DNA from: Streptomyces zhihengii | GTDB lineage: Bacteria; Actinomycetota; Actinomycetes; Streptomycetales; Streptomycetaceae | Length of the DNA: 64,000 nt | Reading direction: 5' to 3' | NCBI RefSeq assembly: GCF_016919245.1 | Contig: NZ_JAFEJA010000001.1 | Coordinates: 6,479,501 to 6,543,500 of the forward strand | Part shown: in pieces, positions 17,672-26,285 of the stretch | Layout of the letters: each line of letters opens with the position of its first letter | Numbering within the stretch: position 1 is the stretch's first letter | Made by a program: the position numbers and the translations under genes | The notes under the pieces: model-generated | The model's input: only the letters and a program-made list of their open reading frames with translations | Databases searched by the model: none | What the model was told of the DNA's origin: nothing

Positions 17672-18633
17672 TCCTTCACGTACGGTTCCTGCTGCCGCCG
17701 ATGTACGAGGCGGCGCTGCCCGCCCTGCTCGCGGTGGCCGAGGACATCAGCCCCGTCGTGCAGGCACTCCCGCCGGACGCCGCGCTCGTCGACGTCCGGG
17801 GCGCCGAACGGTACTTCGGGCGGGACACGGTCGGACTCGCCGCCCTGCTGCGGGTGCGGCTGCTCGCCCACTGCGGCGTGGACTGCGTGATCGGCGCCGG
17901 GCCCGGCCCGATGATCGCCCGGATGGCGGCGCGCGAGGCGGTGCCCGGCACGACCCGGGTGGTGACGGCGCAGGAGACGGCCGGCTTCCTGGCGGACAAG
18001 CCGGTCGCCGCGCTCGACGGCGTGGGCACGGCGACCGCCCGCACGCTCTGCTCCTACGGCCTCGACTCCGCGGGCCGGGTCGCGGCGGCCCCGCTCGCCG
18101 TGGTCCAGCGGCTGCTGGGCGTGCGCGCCGGCCGCGAGGTGTGGGAGCGGGCACGCGGGGTCGACCGCACGGCGGTCGTGCCCGACGCGCTCTCGCGGTC
18201 GATGGCGGCGGAACGCTCCTTCGACGTCGACGAGCTGGACGGGGACCGGCACCGCAGGGCGCTGCTCTCCCTCGCCGGGGAGCTGGGCGCGCGGATGCGC
18301 GGGGAGCGGCAGGTGTGCCGCTCCCTCGCCCTCACCGTGCGCTACGCGGACCGGTCCGTGACCACCCGCACGCGCACGCTGCGCGAGCCGACCGCCCACT
18401 CGGCGGCCCTCACCGCGACGGCGTACGCGATGCACGAGTCGCTCGGGCTGCAACGGGCGCGGGTGCGGGGGCTGTCGCTGCGGGCGGAGGGGCTGGTGCC
18501 GGCGGAGGGGGCCGCCCGGCAGCTCTCGTTCGACCCGGCCGACGAGCGGGCGCGCCGCCTGGAGGCGGCCGCGGACCGTGCCCGCGCCCGCTTCGGCCCG
18601 GGAGCGGTGATCCCGGGCGCGCTGGCGGCGTAG
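17668..18633 (+). CDS. Y-family polymerase-like protein, ImuB-type accessory subunit
   Basis: A 321-residue protein beginning within the dnaE2 stop (ATGA). It has the Y-family middle and thumb features: LPPDAALVDVRGAERYFG (palm), VDCVIGAGPGPMIARMAA, a helix-hairpin-helix near LDGVGTATARTLCSYGL, and a little-finger-like C-terminus. The canonical first catalytic motif (D-x-D-x-F-F-A) is absent and the palm S-x-D-E pair is replaced by V-D-V-R. It is therefore probably non-catalytic, acting as an adaptor for DnaE2 as ImuB does in mycobacteria. ImuA' is not found here. Confidence 0.8.
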   Translation: MILHVRFLLPPMYEAALPALLAVAEDISPVVQALPPDAALVDVRGAERYFGRDTVGLAALLRVRLLAHCGVDCVIGAGPGPMIARMAAREAVPGTTRVVTAQETAGFLADKPVAALDGVGTATARTLCSYGLDSAGRVAAAPLAVVQRLLGVRAGREVWERARGVDRTAVVPDALSRSMAAERSFDVDELDGDRHRRALLSLAGELGARMRGERQVCRSLALTVRYADRSVTTRTRTLREPTAHSAALTATAYAMHESLGLQRARVRGLSLRAEGLVPAEGAARQLSFDPADERARRLEAAADRARARFGPGAVIPGALAA

Positions 18634-18761
18634 CCGCCGGGGCGGTCCGGCTCGTGGGGAGGGGCGGCTGGGGTGCCGGCTCCGTGCGGGCCCGTGGTCG
18701 CGGTACGGCCTGCGGCCGTGCCCCCGATCGCCGGACGGGCTGGAGTCACCCCGCAGAAGCT

Positions 18762-18806
18762 TTACCGTCACGTAACTTCCCACGCCCGGTTACCCGTGCG
18801 TAATTT
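18762..18806 (+). promoter_or_regulatory. Pair of TTAC-N6-GTAA dyads before the lipase gene
   Basis: TTACCGTCACGTAA at 18762-18775 and TTACCCGTGCGTAA at 18790-18803 are two copies of the same dyad, 28 bp apart, 75-115 bp before the lipase ATG. This looks like a double operator for one regulator. No regulator gene is adjacent. Confidence 0.45.
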
Positions 18807-18877
18807 GGCTGGAGAGTTGTCGTGCGCACCGCAACTTCGGTCATCCCCACTCCCTTGAGCCGCAAGGAGAACGACCG

Positions 18878-19747
18878 ATGCTGCCCTGGAAACGTGCCGT
18901 CAGACCGCTGTCAGCGGTGCTGCTGGCGTTCGCCCTCGCCCTCACCCCCGCCGTCACCGCGACCGCCGCACCGACGGCCGCCGCGCCCGCCAGTGGCTGG
19001 AACGACTACCGCTGCAAGCCCTCCCAGGCCCACCCCCGGCCCGTCGTCCTCGTCCACGGGACCTTCGGGAACTCCGTCGACAACTGGCTCGTCCTCGCCC
19101 CCTACCTGGTGAAGCGCGGCTACTGCGTATTCTCCCTCGACTACGGGCAGCTCCCCGGGGTGCCCTTCTTCCACGGCCTCGGCCCGGTCGAGGAGTCGGC
19201 CGCGCAGCTCGATGCCTTCGTCGCCCGGGTCCGCGGGGCCACGGGGGCCGCCGAGGTCGACATCGTCGGCCATTCCCAGGGCGGGATGATGCCCCGTCAC
19301 TACCTGAAGTTCCTCGGCGGGGCCGCCGAGGTGAACGCCCTCGTCGGCATCGCGCCCAGCAACCACGGCACCACCCTCGGCGGGCTGACCCGGCTGCTGC
19401 CGTACTTCCCCGGCGTCGCCGGCCTGATCGACGAGCACACCCCCGCCCTCGCCGACCAGGTCGCGGGATCCGCCTTCCTCACCCGGCTCAACCAGGGCGG
19501 CGACACCGTCCCCGGCGTGCGCTACACGGTCATCGCCACCCGCTGGGACGAGGTCGTCACGCCCTGGCGCACGCAGTACCTCAGCGGGCCGGACGTCCGG
19601 AACGTGCTGCTCCAGGACCTGTGTCCGCTCGACCTCTCCGAGCACGTGGCCATCGGCACCGTCGACGTGATCGCCGCCCACGAGGTGGCCAACGCGCTCG
19701 ACCCCGCCAACGCCCGCCGGACGACCTGCGGGTCCGTCCTCGGCTGA
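18878..19747 (+). CDS. Secreted alpha/beta-hydrolase lipase (EstA / lipase class 2 type)
   Basis: 289 residues, AAGGAG eight bases before the ATG. A signal peptide covers 1-31 (ending TATAA). The mature part has the oxyanion segment PVVLVHGTFGNSVDNW, the nucleophile elbow GHSQGG with Ser133, and an acid and base further on (WDEVVTP, LSEHVAIG). Cys46/Cys83 and the C-terminal Cys pair can form disulfides. These are the features of Streptomyces and Burkholderia-type secreted triacylglycerol lipases/esterases. It converges on the LPMO gene with a shared terminator. Confidence 0.88.
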   Translation: MLPWKRAVRPLSAVLLAFALALTPAVTATAAPTAAAPASGWNDYRCKPSQAHPRPVVLVHGTFGNSVDNWLVLAPYLVKRGYCVFSLDYGQLPGVPFFHGLGPVEESAAQLDAFVARVRGATGAAEVDIVGHSQGGMMPRHYLKFLGGAAEVNALVGIAPSNHGTTLGGLTRLLPYFPGVAGLIDEHTPALADQVAGSAFLTRLNQGGDTVPGVRYTVIATRWDEVVTPWRTQYLSGPDVRNVLLQDLCPLDLSEHVAIGTVDVIAAHEVANALDPANARRTTCGSVLG

Positions 19748-19762
19748 CCCCCGCACGCGACG

Positions 19763-19798
19763 GGGCCGCCGCACACCCCCGGGGGTGTGCGGCGGCCC
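19763..19798. terminator. Bidirectional terminator between lipase and LPMO genes
   Basis: An 18-bp arm perfect palindrome (GGGCCGCCGCACACCCCC and its complement) with no loop bases, between convergent stops. Confidence 0.8.
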
Positions 19799-19808
19799 TC
19801 CGTCCAGG

Positions 19809-20834
19809 TCAGCGGCCGTGACGCCCGCCGGCCGCCGCCGTCCGGCGCCGGCCGAGACCGAACAGCGCCGCGGCGCCGATCGCGAGCGCGGCGGCGCCGC
19901 CGGCCGCCAGGTACGCCGTGCTGCCGTCACCACCCGTCTCGGCGAGGTTCACGTCGTTGCCGGCGGTCCCGGGAGCCGCCGCCGGGGACGGGGAAGCGGC
20001 CTCGGCCGCCTCGGGCGCGTTCGCCCCGCCGGCCGCCTCCGGGGCCGCCGCCTGCGCCGGGGTCTCGGCCGGGGCGCTCCCGTGGCCCTCGTGGCCGTCG
20101 CCGCCGTGACCGCCGTGGTCCACGGTCGACTTGTCGGCGCCGTCGGCGATCTCCTCGTCCGAGGGGGCCGAGGCGGTGGGCGCGGCGCCGCCGCCGCTGT
20201 CCTTGCCGAACACCACGTCGGAGCAGGTGTAGAAGGCCTCGGGGGAGTCCGAGCGCTGCCAGATCGAGTAGATCAGGTGCCGGCCCGTCCGGTTCGGCAC
20301 GATGCCGGTGAAGGTGTACGAGCCGTTCTCCAGCTTCGGGTCGGTGACCTTCGCGAACGGCTTCTCCTCCAGGTCGGACCAGGCCAGCGGCTTCGACGGG
20401 TCGTAGCCCTCCTTGGTCACGTACAGCTCGAAGGTGCCCTTGTGCGGGGCCGTCGCCTTGTAGGTGAAGGTGCGGTTCCCCGCGGTCATCGCGGACGAGG
20501 GCCAGTCGGCGCGGGGCAGGTCGAGCCCCTTGTACTTGTCGCGGCCGGCGCTGCACAGCTTGCCGTCCGCGATCAACTGCCGGTGGTTCCCCGCGGCGTT
20601 GGCGATGTTGACCTCGTTCCAGTCGTACAGCGGCTGGGTGCCGCCCGCCGCGACGAGCGCCTTGCACGCCGCCGAGACCGGGCTCTCCGGCCCCTCGGCG
20701 AAACAGGCGGAGATCCGGCTGACCGGGTCCGTCATCGAGCCGTGCGCGGACGCCGGGACCGTGGCCAGCGAGACCAGCGCGAGCGGCGCGAGACCGAGTG
20801 CGGCGACCGTGGCGGCCCTGCGGCGAGCGGTCAT
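19809..20834 (-). CDS. AA10 lytic polysaccharide monooxygenase with LAXTG sortase tail
   Basis: 341 residues, AAGGAG upstream of the ATG. Signal peptide 1-30; His31 becomes the mature N-terminus and, with His131 (APHKGTFELYVT), forms the copper histidine brace; Phe209 fits the axial position. The catalytic domain ends near 210. A linker contains a His/Gly-rich patch (His240, 243, 248, 251), then Ala/Pro-rich sequence. LAETG at 297-301 precedes a membrane helix and GRRR, a class E sortase signal. The enzyme should be wall-anchored and oxidise chitin or cellulose-like glycans. The His patch might bind copper; that is inference. Confidence 0.9.
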   Translation of the reverse strand: MTARRRAATVAALGLAPLALVSLATVPASAHGSMTDPVSRISACFAEGPESPVSAACKALVAAGGTQPLYDWNEVNIANAAGNHRQLIADGKLCSAGRDKYKGLDLPRADWPSSAMTAGNRTFTYKATAPHKGTFELYVTKEGYDPSKPLAWSDLEEKPFAKVTDPKLENGSYTFTGIVPNRTGRHLIYSIWQRSDSPEAFYTCSDVVFGKDSGGGAAPTASAPSDEEIADGADKSTVDHGGHGGDGHEGHGSAPAETPAQAAAPEAAGGANAPEAAEAASPSPAAAPGTAGNDVNLAETGGDGSTAYLAAGGAAALAIGAAALFGLGRRRTAAAGGRHGR

Positions 20835-21233
20835 GGTGAGGTTCTCCTTCGAAGCGGGGACGGGCGGACGGGCCCGGCACGGGGGCGGCGGCGCGGCCCC
20901 CCGTGGAACTGCGGCGGCGACGGCCCCGGACCGGTCCGGCGCAATGCAAGCTAGCCGCTCGCCGACGTGAAATCGCCTGCTGGGAAAGGGGAACGGGCAT
21001 CCTTATGGTCCCGTTAAGGCGGTCCTAAGAGGGCGCTGAGACTGACCCCGCCCGGGCCCCCGGAACGCCCCCGACGACCCGTTGCCGGCGGCTCCGGCGA
21101 CCCGCTGACCCCGAGCCCGGCGACCCGTTGCGCCGGCCGCGTCCGGCCCGTCGCCCCGGCCCCGTCCGGCTGCGGGCGACCGGGGCCCGGCCTACGGTGG
21201 AGACGGTGTTCCGCGACGAGCCGGGAGCGAGCG
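20835..21233. other. Intergenic region between LPMO and VOC genes
   Basis: Holds the divergent upstream regions of both genes. A small dyad CCTTA-N9-TAAGG is at 21001-21019 in a less GC-rich pocket (20940-21030), a plausible LPMO promoter area. Open frames across it have no start signals. Confidence 0.4.
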
Positions 21234-21614
21234 ATGGCCGGGGAGATCTCCTTCTTCGAACTGGGTGTGGGCGACCCCGACCGGGCGCGCGCCTTCTACG
21301 GCGGCCTGTTCGGCTGGGTCTTCGAGGCCGGGACGACCGAGGGCGGCGGCTACGCGATCCGCACCGAGGGCGCCCCCGGCGGCGTGCACGGCGGCGATCC
21401 GGGAGCCCGCCCGTACGTCTTCTTCCGTGTCGACGCCATGGACGCCGCGCTCGCCCGGGTGCGCGAACTCGGCGGCCGGGTGGACGAGACGGAGCTCGGC
21501 GGCGACGAGGAGACGGTCGCCCGCTTCGGACGCTTCCTCATCTGCGAGGACGACCAGGGATCGGCCTTCGGCCTCCACGAGCCCCCGCCCGCCCCCGGGC
21601 CGCCTGCCCCCTGA
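21234..21614 (+). CDS. VOC-superfamily (glyoxalase/bleomycin resistance fold) protein
   Basis: 126 residues. ISFFELGVGDPDRARAFYGGLFGWVF is the classical first beta-alpha-beta of a VOC module, and a second half ends with LICEDDQGSAFGLHEPP. Potential metal ligands are Glu8 or nearby and His/Glu in the last strand. One module per chain, so it would act as a dimer. Substrate unknown. It converges on the response regulator gene. Confidence 0.8.
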   Translation: MAGEISFFELGVGDPDRARAFYGGLFGWVFEAGTTEGGGYAIRTEGAPGGVHGGDPGARPYVFFRVDAMDAALARVRELGGRVDETELGGDEETVARFGRFLICEDDQGSAFGLHEPPPAPGPPAP

Positions 21615-21666
21615 GCCGCACCCGCCCCCTGGCCCGCCCCCGCACCGTGAGCCCTGCGCCCGTGCC

Positions 21667-22353
21667 TCAGCCGACCCGGCGGTAGCGGCGCTCGGGGCGG
21701 CCCGTCCCCCCGTACCGCAGCGTCACCGCGGCCCGGCCGGTGTCCGCGAAGTACTCCAGATAGCGCCGGGCGCTGACCCGGGACAGCGACAGGGCCTCGG
21801 CGCACTCCGTGGCCGACAGGTCGCCCGGATGCTCCCGCAGGATCCGCTCCACCAGCTCCGCCGTGTGCGCGGCCAGCCCCTTCGGCAGCTCCCGGGAACC
21901 CGGCGGACGGGCCCCGAAGAGCTGGTCCACGTCCTCCTGGCGCGCTTCGTCCAGGTGCTCCAGCCGGGACCGCAGCGACGCCACATGACGGAGCTGCTCG
22001 TGCAGCGCGGCCTGGGTGAAGGGCTTGATCAGATAGTGCAGCGCCCCCGCCCGCAGCGCCGACCGCACCACGGCGGCGTCCCGCGCGGCGGTGATGAACA
22101 GGGCGTCCGCGCACCCCCGCCCCGGGTCGGCGGCCTCCGCGGCACGCAGCTCCCGCAGCACCGCGATCCCGTCCATGTCGGGCAGGTAGACGTCGAGCAG
22201 CACCAGATCGGGCCGCAGCCGCTCCGCGGCGCGCAGCGCCTCGCCGCCGCTGTGCGCCACCCCGGAGACCGTGAAGCCCTCCGCCTGGGACACATAGCGG
22301 CTGTGCAGCTTGGCGACCATGAAGTCGTCGTCGACCACCAGCACCTTCGTCAC
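21667..22353 (-). CDS. CitB/DcuR-type response regulator
   Basis: 228 residues. Receiver domain 1-125: acidic pocket DDD at 8-10, phospho-acceptor Asp in LVLLDVYLPDMDG, conserved Thr/Ser and Lys in the FITAA and IKPF segments. The C-terminal helix-turn-helix (about 165-215: LSATECAEALSLSRVSARRYLEYF) is the CitB/DcuR type that controls C4-dicarboxylate and citrate transport. It diverges from tctCBA, its obvious target. The usual partner sensor kinase gene is not next to it or elsewhere in the window. Confidence 0.88.
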   Translation of the reverse strand: MTKVLVVDDDFMVAKLHSRYVSQAEGFTVSGVAHSGGEALRAAERLRPDLVLLDVYLPDMDGIAVLRELRAAEAADPGRGCADALFITAARDAAVVRSALRAGALHYLIKPFTQAALHEQLRHVASLRSRLEHLDEARQEDVDQLFGARPPGSRELPKGLAAHTAELVERILREHPGDLSATECAEALSLSRVSARRYLEYFADTGRAAVTLRYGGTGRPERRYRRVG

Positions 22354-22484
22354 GCGGACACGCTAGGCGGCGACCACAACGACCACAACGTCCGTTGATT
22401 CCGGAAGAGAGACAGCTTCTTAACGTGCGGGCAACATGTGGGCCACCTCACAGGTCCCCACCACCGCTCACGAGAGGCGTACCC

Positions 22485-23468
22485 GTGCGATTGCGCACCC
22501 CCTTCGCCGTGCTCGGGGCCGCTCTGCTGGTGCTCGTCGCGCCCCCGCTGCTCACCACGGGCAGCGGCGACGGCACCGGTACTCGGATCCCCGGACTGCG
22601 CATCATGGTCCCCAACACCCCCGGCGGCGGCTACGACATCACCGCCCGCACCGCCGCCAGGAACGCCGAGGACGCCGGACTCAGCCACGGCATCGAGGTG
22701 TTCAACCTCCCCGGCGCGGGCGGCACCGTCGGCCTCGCCCGTCTCGCCGGCGAACGGGGCAACGGCAAGCTCGCCATGTCCATGGGCCTCGGGGTGGTGG
22801 GCGCGGTGCACACCAACAAGGCGCCCACCACCCTCGCCGACACCACACCGATCGCCCGGCTCACCGAGGAGCAGGACATCGTCGTGGTCGGCAAGGACTC
22901 CCCGTACCGGACCATCGACGAGCTGATCGCCGCCTGGAAGGCGGCTCCGGGCAAGCTCCCCGTCGGCGGCGGCTCCTCGCCCGGCGGCCCCGACCACCTC
23001 GCGCCCATGCTGATGGCGCAGGCCGCCGGGATAGCCCCCCGCTCCGTGAACTACGTGCCCTTCGACGGCGGCGGCGAACTCCTCGCCTCCATCCTCGGCG
23101 ACAAGGTCGCCTTCGGCGTCTCCGGCGTCGGCGAGTACCTCGACCAGATCAGGTCCGGCGAACTGCGGCTGCTCGCCGTCACCGGGCCCGAGCGGGTGCC
23201 CGGGCTGGACGCGCCCACGCTGCGCGAGGCGGGACTCGACACCGAGTTCACCAACTGGCGCGGCATCGTCGCCCCGCCGGGGCTCTCCGACGGCGAACGC
23301 GACCGGCTGGTCGCCCTCGTCACCGAACTGCACGCCTCGAAGGAGTGGCAGGAGTCGCTGCGCACGAACGGCTGGGACGACGCCTTCCTGACCGGCGACA
23401 GGTTCGGCGACTTCCTCGCCGAACAGGACCGCAACGTCGACCAGGTGCTGAAGGAGCTGGGCCTGTGA
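22485..23468 (+). CDS. tctC: Tripartite tricarboxylate transporter substrate-binding protein TctC
   Basis: GTG start with GAGAGG eight bases before; 327 residues. An N-terminal hydrophobic signal or anchor (about 8-24) lacks a lipobox Cys. The Bug/TctC fold shows [51 protein letters not shown] and [13 protein letters not shown]. It delivers tricarboxylates (citrate family) to TctAB. First gene of the tctCBA operon, divergent from the CitB-type regulator. Confidence 0.92.
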   Translation: MRLRTPFAVLGAALLVLVAPPLLTTGSGDGTGTRIPGLRIMVPNTPGGGYDITARTAARNAEDAGLSHGIEVFNLPGAGGTVGLARLAGERGNGKLAMSMGLGVVGAVHTNKAPTTLADTTPIARLTEEQDIVVVGKDSPYRTIDELIAAWKAAPGKLPVGGGSSPGGPDHLAPMLMAQAAGIAPRSVNYVPFDGGGELLASILGDKVAFGVSGVGEYLDQIRSGELRLLAVTGPERVPGLDAPTLREAGLDTEFTNWRGIVAPPGLSDGERDRLVALVTELHASKEWQESLRTNGWDDAFLTGDRFGDFLAEQDRNVDQVLKELGL

Positions 23469-24097
23469 GCACCCCCGAAAACCCCGGGACCCCCGAAAAC
23501 CCCGGGACCCCCGGGACCCCGGAGGCCCCCGGGGCCTCCGGCACCCCCCGGACTCCCGGGACCCCCGACGCCCCCGGCACCCCCGGCGCCCCGCCGGCCG
23601 GGGCCGCCGCCTGGCTGCGCGAGCGCTCCGAACTCGGCGTGGGCCTGCTGCTCGCCCTCATCGGGATCCTCGTCCTCACCGACGCGTTCACCATGGACGT
23701 CGACATCGCCCAGCGCGGCCCCGTCGGCCCGCGGACCGTCCCCTTCGTCGTCGGCACCGGCCTCCTGGTCGTGGCCGCCCTGCTCACCGTCGACGTGCTG
23801 CGCGGCGGACGCGGGGAGGCCGAGGGCGGCGAGGACGTCGACCTCGCCGAGCCGGGGGACTGGCGCACCGTGCTGCTGCTGGCGGGTGTCTTCCTCGCCT
23901 TCGCCGTGCTCATCGGCCCGCTGGGCTTCCCCGTCGCGGGGGCGCTGCTGTTCTGGGGCTCGGCCTTCGCCCTCGGCAGCCGCCACCACCACCGCGACCC
24001 GCTGATCGCGGCGGTCCTCGCCGTCGTCACCTATGCCGTCTTCGACCGTCTGCTCGGCGTGCCCCTGCCCGGCGGCCCGCTCATGGGGGTGCTGTAG
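23465..24097 (+). CDS. tctB: Tripartite tricarboxylate transporter small membrane subunit TctB
   Basis: GTG start inside the tctC stop (GTGA); 210 residues. The first 45 or so residues are a Pro/Gly/Thr repeat (PENPGTP, PGTPEAP, PGTPDAP) not typical of TctB. Four membrane helices follow from about 53, with [20 protein letters not shown] and [20 protein letters not shown]. It is the small membrane subunit that pairs with TctA. Confidence 0.88.
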   Translation: MSTPENPGTPENPGTPGTPEAPGASGTPRTPGTPDAPGTPGAPPAGAAAWLRERSELGVGLLLALIGILVLTDAFTMDVDIAQRGPVGPRTVPFVVGTGLLVVAALLTVDVLRGGRGEAEGGEDVDLAEPGDWRTVLLLAGVFLAFAVLIGPLGFPVAGALLFWGSAFALGSRHHHRDPLIAAVLAVVTYAVFDRLLGVPLPGGPLMGVL

Positions 24098-24099
24098 TG

Positions 24100-25608
24100 A
24101 TGGACTCCCTCTCCTCGCTGATCGACGGCTTCGGCACCGCGCTCACCCCGGTGAACCTGCTCTGGGCCGCGCTCGGGGTCCTCCTCGGCACCGCGATCGG
24201 CGTCCTGCCCGGCATCGGCCCGGCCATGGCGGTCGCGCTGCTGCTGCCCGTCACCTACGGGCTGGAGCCGACCGGCGCGTTCATCATGTTCGCCGGCATC
24301 TACTACGGCGCGATGTTCGGCGGCTCCACCACCTCGATCCTCCTCAACACCCCCGGCGAGAGCGCCGCCGTCGTCGCCGCGCTCGAAGGCAACCCGATGG
24401 CCAAGTCGGGGCGCGGCGCGCAGGCGCTCGCCGCCGCGGCCGTCGGCCACTTCGCGGGCGGCATGATCGGCACGATCCTGCTCGTCGTGCTCGCCCCCAC
24501 CGTCGCGGCCCTCGCCGTGGACATCGGCGCGCCCGACTACTTCGCCATCATGGTGCTCGCGTTCATCGCCGTGACCTCCGTCCTCGGCTCGTCCCGCATC
24601 CGCGGTCTCGCCTCGCTGCTCATCGGCCTGACCATCGGTCTCGTCGGCCTCGACCAGATGACCGGGCAGTCCCGGCTCACCTTCGGCTCGCTCCAGCTCG
24701 CGGACGGCGTCGACGTCGTCATCGTCGCCGTCGGCCTCTTCGCCATCGGGGAGGCCCTGTGGGTCGCCGCCCATCTGCGGCGCACCACGGGCGAGGCCAT
24801 CCCCGTCGGACGGCCCTGGCTCGGCCGCGGGGACGTCCGGCGGACGTGGAAGGCCTGGCTGCGCGGACCGGTCATCGGCTTCCCGTTCGGCGCGATCCCG
24901 GCGGGCGGCGCCGAGATCCCGACCTTCCTGTCGTACGTCACCGAGAAGCGGCTCTCCCGGCACAAGGACGAGTTCGGCCGCGGTGCGATCGAGGGCGTCG
25001 CCGGGCCCGAGTCGGCCGCGTCGGCGTCCGCCGCCGGCACGCTGGTGTCGATGCTGACGCTCGGGCTGCCGACGACCGCGGTCGCCGCCGTCATGCTCGC
25101 CGCGTTCCAGCAGTACGGCATCCAGCCGGGACCGCTGCTCTTCGAGCGGGAGCCCGACCTGGTCTGGGGCCTCATCGCCTCCCTGTTCGTCGGCATGGTG
25201 CTGCTGCTCGCGCTCAACCTGCCGCTCGCGCCGGTCTGGGCGAAGCTGCTGAGGATCCCCCGGCCGTACCTCTACGCGGGCATCCTCTTCTTCGCCGCGG
25301 TCGGCGCGTACGCCGTGGGCGGCGAGGCGCTCGACCTGGTGATCCTGCTCGCCATCGGCGTGCTCGGCCTCGGCATGCGGCGCTACGGACTGCCCGTGCT
25401 GCCCGCCGTGATCGGCGTGATCCTCGGCCCGGCCGCCGAGCAGCAGCTCCGGCGGGCGCTCCAGATCAGCGACGGCAGTGTCACCGGGCTCGTCGACACA
25501 CCGTTCTCGATCACCGTCTACGCCGTGGTCGTCGTGCTGCTGGCGTGGCCGCTGCTGAAGCGGACGCCGCTCCGGAAGGCGCTGTCGCGCCGGGGGAGCG
25601 CCGGCTGA
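24100..25608 (+). CDS. tctA: Tripartite tricarboxylate transporter large membrane subunit TctA
   Basis: 502 residues from the ATG at 24100; a GTG immediately before (24097) is an equal alternative. Signature regions are [47 protein letters not shown] and [18 protein letters not shown], with about eleven membrane helices. It forms the permease channel for sodium or proton driven citrate-type import. Last gene of the operon; tandem repeats and a terminator follow. Confidence 0.93.
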   Translation: MDSLSSLIDGFGTALTPVNLLWAALGVLLGTAIGVLPGIGPAMAVALLLPVTYGLEPTGAFIMFAGIYYGAMFGGSTTSILLNTPGESAAVVAALEGNPMAKSGRGAQALAAAAVGHFAGGMIGTILLVVLAPTVAALAVDIGAPDYFAIMVLAFIAVTSVLGSSRIRGLASLLIGLTIGLVGLDQMTGQSRLTFGSLQLADGVDVVIVAVGLFAIGEALWVAAHLRRTTGEAIPVGRPWLGRGDVRRTWKAWLRGPVIGFPFGAIPAGGAEIPTFLSYVTEKRLSRHKDEFGRGAIEGVAGPESAASASAAGTLVSMLTLGLPTTAVAAVMLAAFQQYGIQPGPLLFEREPDLVWGLIASLFVGMVLLLALNLPLAPVWAKLLRIPRPYLYAGILFFAAVGAYAVGGEALDLVILLAIGVLGLGMRRYGLPVLPAVIGVILGPAAEQQLRRALQISDGSVTGLVDTPFSITVYAVVVVLLAWPLLKRTPLRKALSRRGSAG

Positions 25609-25642
25609 CCGGCCCGCACCAGGCCGTGAGCACCGGCCGACC

Positions 25643-25716
25643 GGCCCGGCACACGGCCCGGAACCCGTGAAGGGGCCCGGCACACGGCCCGGAACCCGTG
25701 AAGGGGCCCGGCACAC
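25643..25716 (+). repeat. 31-bp tandem repeat feeding the tctA terminator
   Basis: GGCCCGG starts repeat every 31 bp at 25643, 25674 and 25705: two full copies and one partial. The partial third copy is the left arm of the terminator, so the first two copies carry extra potential left arms. Confidence 0.8.
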
Positions 25717-25733
25717 CCCAATGTGCCGGGCCC
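25704..25733 (+). terminator. Terminator of tctCBA
   Basis: GGGCCCGGCACA (25704-25715), 6-nt loop, TGTGCCGGGCCC (25722-25733): a 12-bp perfect stem. Confidence 0.75.
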
Positions 25734-25793
25734 CCGTCATGGCCGGCCCTCGCCGGGCGGGTACCGGGGGCCGTGCGGCCCCCGGCCCCGGGT

Positions 25794-26285
25794 TCAGGTG
25801 GCGAGGAGCCCGGTCAGCCCCTCGCCGCGGGCGAGGAGTTCGAGCCCGTCCAGGGCGCGCACCGCGGCCGCCGCCGCGTCCGGGTCCCGCTCCGCGAGCC
25901 CGCTCGCGGCGAACTCGTCCTCGTCCAGCCGCAGCACCTCGCCGCCGTCGGCGGACACCCAGAGGTCGAGGTCCAGGTCCTCCACCACGACCTCGTCGCC
26001 GGTGCGCACCGCGGGCCGGGTGATGTCGCAGTACCAGCCCTTGAGGGCGCCCGCGCCGGTGCGCACCTCCTTGACGGCGTACCACCGGTCGCGCCAGTAG
26101 TGCTCGGTGAACACGTCGCCCGGCTCGAAGCGCACGAAGCCGAAGTCGCGCACGCCGGGCGCGGCCCACGGCGCGCGGACCACGAGACGGGTGCCGTCGT
26201 CGTGGATCAGCCCGGCGGGATAGCGGATCTTGGTCGTGCCGGCCTTCACCAGCCGGACCACCACCTCAGCCGAGGCTCCGGACAT
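25794..26285 (-). CDS. DUF402-family protein (FomD/Ntdp-like)
   Basis: 163 residues. The DUF402 barrel shows GFVRFEPGDVFTEHYWRDRWYAVKEV, GWYCDITRP and VVVEDLDLDLWV, with the D-x-D-x-D acidic cluster that binds metal in FomD and S. aureus Ntdp. Members hydrolyse nucleotide esters or nucleoside di/triphosphates. Its start lies 20 bp inside the upstream GNAT gene, so they are coupled. The biological substrate is unknown. Confidence 0.82.
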   Translation of the reverse strand: MSGASAEVVVRLVKAGTTKIRYPAGLIHDDGTRLVVRAPWAAPGVRDFGFVRFEPGDVFTEHYWRDRWYAVKEVRTGAGALKGWYCDITRPAVRTGDEVVVEDLDLDLWVSADGGEVLRLDEDEFAASGLAERDPDAAAAAVRALDGLELLARGEGLTGLLAT

